Below are positions 58,627-64,000 of a stretch of DNA of 64,000 nucleotides, one piece after another. Below the pieces are notes generated by a model. That model was not told where the DNA came from. It was given only the letters and a program-made list of their open reading frames with translations, and did not search any database. Location: assembly GCA_913047795.1 (NCBI GenBank), contig CAJWTS010000014.1:1-64000 (forward strand), given 5' to 3'. A program made the translations under genes and the position numbers. Position 1 is the first letter of the stretch. Each line of letters starts with the position of its first letter. Source of the DNA: an uncultured Verrucomicrobiota bacterium. Lineage in GTDB: Bacteria; Verrucomicrobiota; Kiritimatiellia; CAJWTS01.

Positions 58627-59779
58627 CATCCATCCCGGTGAAACATGGCCCGAGATCTTCGAAGCCGTGCGCACGTACGCATGCGCCGTCCGTGATCGCA
58701 TCCATCCCGGCAATCCATTCGGCCTCGGCCTGCGCCTGGGTCACCGCGCCGCCGAAGCGTTGAGCGCGGCGGGGGAATGTGAAGTCTTCAGCGCCTTTTT
58801 GGAGAGTGAGGATCTCTACGTCTTTACGTTAAACGGATTTCCGTACGGCGCCTTTCACGGCACCCCGGTCAAAACGAACGTTTATGCGCCCGATTGGCGC
58901 ACGGCCCAACGACGCGACTACACGATCACCTTGATCGACATCCTGGCTGCACTCGTTCCGGCCGAGACCCACGGCAGCATCAGCACGGTACCGGGTTCAT
59001 ACAAGAACTGGATCAAGAACGACGACGATGTGCGCGAGATGGCGGAACATCTCGCGGACTGCGCCGCGCACGCGGACCGTGTCCGTGAGTCGACAGGACG
59101 CACGATTGAGATCTGCCTTGAACCGGAACCGGATTGTTATCTCGAGACAACCAGCGAGGCCCTATCGTTCCTGGCCGAGCGGCTCTTCCAATACGGAGTG
59201 CCGCATCTATGCTCGACCGGACGCTACGCGAACGACACAGCCGAGACGATCCTGCGGCGCCACATCGGCGTCTGCCTCGACACCTGCCACGTCGCCCTGC
59301 AATACGAATCGCTCAGCGAAGCCTTGTCGCGCTACGAGGAAGCGGGCGTACGTGTTTCAAAAATTCAGATCAGCGCCGCATTGAGCGCCGTTCCCACGCC
59401 GGAGGCCCGGCGCGAACTGAGCGTATTCGATGAACCAGTCTACCTGCACCAGGTTAAAGCGCGCCGCGCGGGCAACCTGCATTCCTACCCGGATCTGCCG
59501 CCGGCACTGGAGGACCCTGCGCCAGCCGACGAATGGCGTGTTCATTTCCATGTGCCACTGTACTTCACGGGCAGCACGGTACTCAACTCGACCGCCGTTG
59601 AGATTGACCGGACGTTCCTGGCGACCGTCCACACGTCGCGCGCCACGCATCTCGAAATCGAGACCTACACCTTCGACGTGTTGCCCGAAGAACTCCGCAC
59701 CCAGGATGTCGCCGTGAGTATCGCACGCGAATACGAGTGGCTGCTGCCGCGGCTCGGCAACGCGTCGGGGGAGAATTAG
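58586..59779 (+). CDS. eboE: EboE-like TIM-barrel metabolite-traffic protein
   Basis: A 397-residue protein beginning MLTESNKHLTYCLNIHPGE, a signature I associate with EboE. FGLGLRLGHRAAEAL follows, and a xylose-isomerase-like (beta/alpha)8 barrel with metal-binding candidates in EICLEPEPDCYLE, GVCLDTCHVALQYE and a C-terminal HVPLYFTG. The start overlaps eboD by 41 bases in another frame, supporting translational coupling. In cyanobacteria and algae the Ebo genes move a precursor across the membrane for final assembly. Here the cargo is unknown. It closes the rightward operon. Confidence 0.85.
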   Translation: MLTESNKHLTYCLNIHPGETWPEIFEAVRTYACAVRDRIHPGNPFGLGLRLGHRAAEALSAAGECEVFSAFLESEDLYVFTLNGFPYGAFHGTPVKTNVYAPDWRTAQRRDYTITLIDILAALVPAETHGSISTVPGSYKNWIKNDDDVREMAEHLADCAAHADRVRESTGRTIEICLEPEPDCYLETTSEALSFLAERLFQYGVPHLCSTGRYANDTAETILRRHIGVCLDTCHVALQYESLSEALSRYEEAGVRVSKIQISAALSAVPTPEARRELSVFDEPVYLHQVKARRAGNLHSYPDLPPALEDPAPADEWRVHFHVPLYFTGSTVLNSTAVEIDRTFLATVHTSRATHLEIETYTFDVLPEELRTQDVAVSIAREYEWLLPRLGNASGEN

Positions 59780-59807
59780 CCCACAGGCCCGATCGACTAT
59801 GCGGGCG

Positions 59808-60905
59808 TCAGGGCGTGAAGACCTTGCCCTTGCCCTGCAGCTTATAGACTACGGTGCGGCCATGGCCGCCCTTGTCCACATCGATTTTGGCCGCCGTGCG
59901 CCCCGTGAGATTCAGCACTTCAACGCGACCGCCATGCGCATCGCTACTGATCACGGCTACATCCTTGCCGTCGCGATTGGAAGCCGTGAGCGTGCCCGCG
60001 CCGTCGGCATCGACGCCGACCGCCATGCGTACCAGCCCCTCCGCGTTCGACACTTCAATCACACCGTCCTTTTCTCGATCGGCTTCCACGGAGATGATTT
60101 CTTTACCCTCGTCATTATTGATCCAGAGCGATCCGCCGCTCTTCGCACGCGCCGCGCCAAGTCCGGCCATCTGCGTGCCGCTCCGATCGGAGAGCTCGAT
60201 GCGTCCGCCGCTATTCTTGTCCGAGCCGGCGTTGACGATCATCTTGCCCTGGCTATTCAGGATCCACACGGCACCGCCCTCGTTCTTGTCATCCACGCCG
60301 ACCGACGCCGCAGAATTTCCGGCGGCCGATAGAATGTCAATCTGGCCGTTTCCCTTCTCCGTGATTCCCATCGTTGCCGCCGCAATGCTTTCGCGGTTGA
60401 GCAGCAACATGTGCCCGCCGACCTCATCCGCCAGAAGCATGGCCTTATCCACGCCTCCGGCGTCGCTCAGCACAACCGCGGATCCACCCTTTTCCTCGAT
60501 GCGGAGTCGTGCGCCGCCTCGGCCCTTGGTCTCGAAAACCGCGACGGTCCCATGCCCGCCGTCCTCGACACCGGCCTTGAATACTTCAACCTGGTCCGAG
60601 TTGTAAGCCGATACGTGACCACCCTCCTTATCCGACCAGATGACCACGCCATGCTGGCCGTCGGGGCGACGGACGCGAATACCTCCGACGCCGCCTTCCC
60701 ATTTGCCCGATATCTGGACGACGCTCTGGCCCTCATCGTTCGTGATCAGGAGTTCACGCGTCGTCACGACGTCGGAGACTCGATCACGCCCATTGGCGGC
60801 CATGCAAAGAATGGTTACGATCACCGAGAGCGCGAGCACGAGTCCCACGCGTTGCCATCGATTCGCCTTTTCCAAAGCGGCAAGACGACATTCTAAATGT
60901 GACAT
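59808..60905 (-). CDS. Membrane-anchored protein with Gly-rich 23-24-residue repeats
   Basis: A 365-residue protein starting at the ATG at 60905. A helical segment (about residues 1-20) and a hydrophobic stretch (about 22-40) form an anchor. The remaining 320 residues are about a dozen tandem units of 22-24 residues. Each unit has the form GG-x-[IV]-x-[LV]-x-[ND]-x-x-G-[KRT]-x-[VI]-x, for example GGAVWILNSQGKMIV, GGRIELSDRSGTQMA and GGSLWINNDEGKEII. The regularity suggests a beta-solenoid. The family is unknown to me. It could be a surface ruler or binding protein. Confidence 0.7.
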   Translation of the reverse strand: MSHLECRLAALEKANRWQRVGLVLALSVIVTILCMAANGRDRVSDVVTTRELLITNDEGQSVVQISGKWEGGVGGIRVRRPDGQHGVVIWSDKEGGHVSAYNSDQVEVFKAGVEDGGHGTVAVFETKGRGGARLRIEEKGGSAVVLSDAGGVDKAMLLADEVGGHMLLLNRESIAAATMGITEKGNGQIDILSAAGNSAASVGVDDKNEGGAVWILNSQGKMIVNAGSDKNSGGRIELSDRSGTQMAGLGAARAKSGGSLWINNDEGKEIISVEADREKDGVIEVSNAEGLVRMAVGVDADGAGTLTASNRDGKDVAVISSDAHGGRVEVLNLTGRTAAKIDVDKGGHGRTVVYKLQGKGKVFTP

Positions 60906-61070
60906 ACTGATCCCTCCAGGTGTGTGTGAAGATACGTGTGAAGGGTCCTGCACAACTCCGAATGAGCGGGCGTGACCACGAGTGTTACTGTAATAAAAGC
61001 GGAAGTCGCCGTTCGTGTCAACTGGCACATCGCGCTAGACTGTCGCCTCCATAGAGATACCCCGCAAAAT

Positions 61071-61208
61071 CTGGACTGGCTTGACGAATTGAACCCCGAA
61101 CAGCAACGGGCTGTGACGCACGACGAGGGCCCGATACGACTTAGCGCAGGGGCCGGAAGCGGAAAGACGCGCACCCTGGCCTCACGCCGTTACGATGTAA
61201 GCGCCTGA
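61071..61208 (+). pseudogene. UvrD/PcrA helicase N-terminal fragment
   Basis: The frame reads [17 protein letters not shown], then [21 protein letters not shown], the Q motif and Walker A of UvrD/PcrA/Rep helicases, followed by RYDVSA and a stop at 61206-61208. A full enzyme is over 650 residues, so only the first 40 or so survive. The divergence after TLASR suggests a deletion or recombination break at about 61190. There is no ribosome-binding site, and an ATG is missing at the expected start. It lies in the gap before the CBS gene. Confidence 0.65.
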
Positions 61209-61223
61209 CTCGCCTCTCCGTGC

Positions 61224-61251
61224 TTGTCTTTTTCGCGCATTTGACTATAAT
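61224..61251 (+). promoter_or_regulatory. Sigma-70-type promoter for the CBS-domain gene
   Basis: TTGTCT at 61224-61229 and a perfect TATAAT at 61246-61251 are 16 bases apart. Transcription would begin near 61258, giving a leader of about 60 bases before the ATG at 61318. A GAAGGAGAAAG ribosome-binding site lies in that leader. Confidence 0.65.
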
Positions 61252-61317
61252 ACTCCGTAGCGGACGTTGGTTCCCGAATAGGGAAGAAATCGGTAAACAG
61301 ACACGAAGGAGAAAGAT

Positions 61318-61746
61318 ATGCAGGCAGAAGCTCAGACGACGACACAGGTGCCCATCGCCGAGGATTTCATGACGCGCGACCTGGTCTGCGTTGAACCGGA
61401 GACGCATCTCTATGATGCGATCAACATCCTCTCGCGCCACAGTATCTCGGGAGCTCCGGTCGTCAGCTACGAGCACCGAAGACGACGGCTTGTCGGCATT
61501 CTCTCCGAGAAGGACTGTCTCTCTATTCTCTCGAACGAGGCCTTCTACGCTCAGGAACCGGTTGGAACAGTGCGCGAATACATGTCGAAGAAAATTGTAA
61601 CGGTCCCACCGGGCATCGATCTCTTCACCGTCGCCAGCCTGTTCATGAAACATCCCTTCCGGCGCCTGCCGGTTGTCGATCAAGGATTCCTTGTCGGACA
61701 GGTCAGCCGAATCGACGTATTGCGAGCGGGCAAACCGCTGTGGTAG
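61318..61746 (+). CDS. CBS-domain pair protein
   Basis: A 142-residue protein consisting of two CBS domains: residues about 15-75 (VPIAEDFMTRDLVCVEPET and GILSEKDCLSIL) and about 80-140 (VREYMSKKIVTVPPGIDLF and RRLPVVDQGFLVGQVSRIDVLR). Such pairs bind adenosine nucleotides or SAM and regulate partner proteins. No effector domain is attached. A strong GAAGGAG site precedes the ATG, and a near-consensus promoter lies upstream. The next gene follows by 9 bases. Confidence 0.9.
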   Translation: MQAEAQTTTQVPIAEDFMTRDLVCVEPETHLYDAINILSRHSISGAPVVSYEHRRRRLVGILSEKDCLSILSNEAFYAQEPVGTVREYMSKKIVTVPPGIDLFTVASLFMKHPFRRLPVVDQGFLVGQVSRIDVLRAGKPLW

Positions 61747-61755
61747 TGTCCGCGC

Positions 61756-62061
61756 ATGCTGATTGTGCACGTTCACGTACACGTTAAACCCGAGTGCCTG
61801 GAGGCGTTTCGGGCAGCGACTGCCGAGAATGCTCGCTGCAGCCGCGCGGAACATGGAATCGCGCGCTTTGACGTTGTACAGCAGGCAGACGACCCCATGC
61901 GTTTCGTGCTCGTGGAAGCCTACCGTGACGACGATGCTCCCGCGCGACATAAGGAAACAGCGCACTACCAGGCCTGGCGCGACACCGTGGAAGACATGAT
62001 GGCCACGCCGCGTTCCAGCATGCGATACGAAAACGTTTCGCCCGACGACGAGGGCTGGTAG
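61756..62061 (+). CDS. Antibiotic biosynthesis monooxygenase (ABM) domain protein
   Basis: A 101-residue protein with the ferredoxin-like ABM fold: [20 protein letters not shown] (first strand and helix), [25 protein letters not shown] (middle strands) and [12 protein letters not shown] (the typical H-x-x-T-x-H-Y helix). Proteins of this LsrG/YgiN-like type oxidise quinols or small metabolites without a cofactor. It follows the CBS gene by 9 bases and may be co-transcribed. It converges on the MECR-type reductase gene 14 bases downstream. Confidence 0.85.
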   Translation: MLIVHVHVHVKPECLEAFRAATAENARCSRAEHGIARFDVVQQADDPMRFVLVEAYRDDDAPARHKETAHYQAWRDTVEDMMATPRSSMRYENVSPDDEGW

Positions 62062-62075
62062 TCCGGTCCGGTACC

Positions 62076-63062
62076 CTACCCCATCGTGAAGACAACCTTG
62101 CCGGCGCGCTGATCACGCATAGCCGCCTCCAGGGCCTGGCGCCCCTCAAAGAGCGGATACGTTTTCTCGACGGGTATTTTGAGCGCACCACGTTTCACGA
62201 GCGAGCAGAGCTCCGTGAACATCTCGTTCAACTGCACGGCGTTCGCCGTTCTATAGTGATGCCGAACCCAGAAGCCGCGAACACGGATATCGCGAAAGAT
62301 CAGGTGTGCATTCGACAACGTGAACGGTTGGCGCGCCATCGCGCCGTAGGTGACTAACGTGCCTGCATCGGCGAGGCACTTGACCATGTCCTTTAAGATG
62401 ATTCCGCCGGTCGCGTTAAGTCCGATCGACAAGGGCGCTCCACCGGTCTGCGCCCGTACCTGTTCGCGCAAATCACCTTCGTGTACAATGACAACATCGG
62501 CACCAATTTCACGAAGTTCATCCACGACCTCCGGCCGCCGCACGATGTTCACCGTGCGAATGCCGCGATGGGACGCCAGTTGGATCACGCATCGTCCGAC
62601 CGCACTGTTGGCCGCATTCTGAATGATCCAGTCGCCCGCGCGCAGGTTCACAAAATCGCCAAGCAGGCACCAGGCCGTCGGCGGATTGACCGCAAGCATG
62701 GCGGCCTGCTCCACCGGAAGGCCTGGCGGAATTGGATAAACCTCACCGGCTTCGCAGAGATACGCCTCGCACCATGAACCCATGCGGCGCGTCATGACCA
62801 CCTGGTCGCCCCGGCGCAAACCCGAAACGGCCACTCCCGCCTTGGATACGGTTCCGACGCCTTCGGTTCCTGCAACGCAGGGTAAATCCGGACGCACACC
62901 ATAGGTGCCTTCGATCAGGTTGATATCGGCCGGATTGATTGGCGCGGCCTGCATACGAACAACAACCTGGTTCGGTTGCGGTTCAGGAAGGACCATGCGC
63001 TCTACCTTGAGGACGTCGAGCGGTGCACCAAATTCCGAGAACGTCAGGGCCGTAACGTCCAT
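62076..63062 (-). CDS. MECR-type trans-2-enoyl reductase / quinone oxidoreductase
   Basis: A 328-residue medium-chain dehydrogenase/reductase without zinc ligands. NPADINLIEGTYGVRPDLP and GTEGVGTVSKAG are characteristic of the mitochondrial enoyl-reductase (MECR/Etr1) branch. The NADPH site is NAANSAVGRCVIQLASHRG. It reduces a carbon-carbon double bond, probably of an enoyl thioester or quinone. The start is the ATG at 63062. It stands alone on the minus strand, 70 bases after the small membrane-protein gene. Confidence 0.88.
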   Translation of the reverse strand: MDVTALTFSEFGAPLDVLKVERMVLPEPQPNQVVVRMQAAPINPADINLIEGTYGVRPDLPCVAGTEGVGTVSKAGVAVSGLRRGDQVVMTRRMGSWCEAYLCEAGEVYPIPPGLPVEQAAMLAVNPPTAWCLLGDFVNLRAGDWIIQNAANSAVGRCVIQLASHRGIRTVNIVRRPEVVDELREIGADVVIVHEGDLREQVRAQTGGAPLSIGLNATGGIILKDMVKCLADAGTLVTYGAMARQPFTLSNAHLIFRDIRVRGFWVRHHYRTANAVQLNEMFTELCSLVKRGALKIPVEKTYPLFEGRQALEAAMRDQRAGKVVFTMG

Positions 63063-63132
63063 TGCGCCAAACTCCGGCCCCGATCATTGGCCGATGCCTT
63101 ATTGTTCTGCAGCAGGCAAGATATGTACATCG

Positions 63133-63537
63133 CTACTCCCCCGCCGGCGGCGCATCGTCACGCCCATCGATATGTTCACCGACTTTCTCGCGAATTGCAC
63201 GACCCGCACGGCCGGCGTTGGCCCCGACATTCGACACCGCGCCGCCCCAATCCACGTCCTTTACTCGGGTTGCCACACCGGAGGCGGAATGTTGAACCTC
63301 CGACCAATCGGTTTCGCGAACGTGATCGACGACGTTCGAAACGGCATGGCCCACCGCAACCGCGGTGCGATCAAGCACGTCAGCCGCCTTGTCTTGAATA
63401 TCCGTCTGGTCCTGGCGTGGTTGCTTTACGTACCAGTACGCACCGGCCCCGATCGCGAGGAGGAGAACAAGGGCCTTGAACAGCCGGCTCACACGTCCAC
63501 CACTTCGCACCTCAGTTATATGTTCTTCCGTTTCCAT
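63133..63537 (-). CDS. Small single-pass membrane protein, unknown
   Basis: A 134-residue protein. A polar start with METEEHITEVRSGGRVSRL precedes one membrane segment (FKALVLLLAIGAGAYWYV, about 20-38). The remaining 95 residues are amphipathic helix with alanine/valine heptads (AADVLDRTAVAVGHAVSNVV, then ATRVKDVDWGGAVSNVGAN). This suggests a coiled-coil or YtxH-like periplasmic helix. I recognise no defined family. The upstream LRR gene stops 39 bases before it, so the two could share a transcript. Confidence 0.6.
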   Translation of the reverse strand: METEEHITEVRSGGRVSRLFKALVLLLAIGAGAYWYVKQPRQDQTDIQDKAADVLDRTAVAVGHAVSNVVDHVRETDWSEVQHSASGVATRVKDVDWGGAVSNVGANAGRAGRAIREKVGEHIDGRDDAPPAGE

Positions 63538-63576
63538 GCTTGCGCACTCCTCTCCGCGAGCCGGTCCCGATCGCCC

Positions 63577-64000
63577 TTAGGGCGTCGCTGCGGCAGCCAT
63601 ATCTTCCCAGAATTTCTCGGCCGGCTTCTCGTTAATCGTCTCAAGCGTCGACGACTTCTTCAAACCGTCAATCCCCTTCCGTACTTTATCCGGATTAAAA
63701 CGCAATTCGCGAAGCGGCAGGTTCGCCAAAATTCTTACGTCGCGAACACGCGTCCAGCGCATATCCAACCGCTCCAGAGGCATTCCTTTCAGCGGCGAGA
63801 GATCCGCGACACGCGTTCCGTAGACTTCGAGCCCCACCAACGGCATCCCGCTCAAGGCAGATAGGCTAGCGACGCGCGTACCGCCTACGTTCAATCGAGT
63901 CATCGGCATTCCGCTCAACGGGGACAGATCACGCACCTTGGTATCCCATGCGTAGAGACGCTGTAACGACATCCCCTTCAATGCCGATAGGTCGCTGACG
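63577..64000 (-). CDS. Leucine-rich-repeat protein (5' end outside the window)
   Basis: The visible 140 residues hold five or six tandem units of about 23 residues of the form L-S-x-L-x-G-M-P-L-x-x-L-x-V-x-G-T-R-V-x-D. This is the LRR subtype common in PVC bacteria. The C-terminal segment (FNPDKVRKGIDGLKKSSTLE) is a non-repeat cap. The frame remains open to base 64000 (GTC AGC GAC upstream of Met 63981), so the true start is beyond the window. The protein is probably a binding or scaffold protein. Its partner is unknown. Confidence 0.75.
   Translation of the reverse strand, partial: VSDLSALKGMSLQRLYAWDTKVRDLSPLSGMPMTRLNVGGTRVASLSALSGMPLVGLEVYGTRVADLSPLKGMPLERLDMRWTRVRDVRILANLPLRELRFNPDKVRKGIDGLKKSSTLETINEKPAEKFWEDMAAAATP

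Overview
This 64 kb window is G+C-rich bacterial chromosome (about 60% by eye). It carries formylglycine-type sulfatases, parallel beta-helix proteins, loose pseudopilin sets, an H-X9-DG pseudopilin, leucine-rich repeats, Gfo/Idh/MocA oxidoreductase and a CHASE2 two-component system. That mix is typical of the PVC superphylum, most likely a Kiritimatiellota/Verrucomicrobiota/Lentisphaerota relative. No rRNA or single-copy phylogenetic marker is present, so this placement is an inference.

Layout. 1-3.2 kb: end of a sulfatase and a large beta-helix protein, probably polysaccharide degradation. 3.4-8.0 kb: an intact tRNA-Pro followed about 4.4 kb later by a direct repeat of its anticodon-to-T-arm segment; between them lie a GtrII-like membrane protein, a nitrilase remnant and a sulfatase. 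8.1-11.3 kb: a three-gene pseudopilin operon read leftward. 11.6-14.2 kb: an unknown soluble protein and a poly(A)-polymerase-like nucleotidyltransferase. 14.3-20.4 kb: an MFS transporter, a membrane-anchored unknown protein coupled by a 1-base overlap to a lipoprotein deaminase, and a membrane/spermidine-synthase fusion. 20.9-22.7 kb: a secreted phosphoesterase. 22.8-27.0 kb: a molybdate/tungstate-type ABC transporter with a duplicated binding protein and a degraded MoaD-like gene, bracketed by tRNA-Val and a fragment of tRNA-Val.

27-36 kb: an outer-membrane-like protein, HisI, a zinc-ribbon GspG-like protein, a small lipoprotein, a CHASE2 histidine kinase with its OmpR-type regulator, a TPR glycosyltransferase-like membrane protein, a broken mutarotase-like gene and an MFS transporter. 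37.2-39.1 kb: a visibly lower-G+C gene pair (secreted protein plus H-X9-DG pseudopilin) joined in frame to the tail of a different, G+C-rich pseudopilin gene. 39.3-45.8 kb: oxidoreductase, MFS transporter, HemN, HemG and a dienelactone hydrolase. 46.2-49.7 kb: three secreted repeat proteins, two of them paralogous beta-helices.

50.3-53.3 kb: sulfur chemistry (LipA, LarE, ThiI). 53.3-59.8 kb: a YiiX-like peptidase followed by overlapping genes matching the Ebo metabolite-trafficking cluster (EboC, an EboF-like phosphatase fold, EboD, EboE). 59.8-64 kb: a glycine-rich repeat membrane protein, a UvrD fragment, a CBS protein, an ABM monooxygenase, an MECR-type reductase, a small membrane protein and a truncated leucine-rich-repeat gene.

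The main leads are (i) two independent tRNA-flanked, roughly 4 kb cargo segments with no visible integrase, (ii) the exported unknown-protein/deaminase pair at 15.6-18.2 kb, and (iii) the incomplete Ebo-type cluster. All assignments come from reading the sequence; no database search was run.
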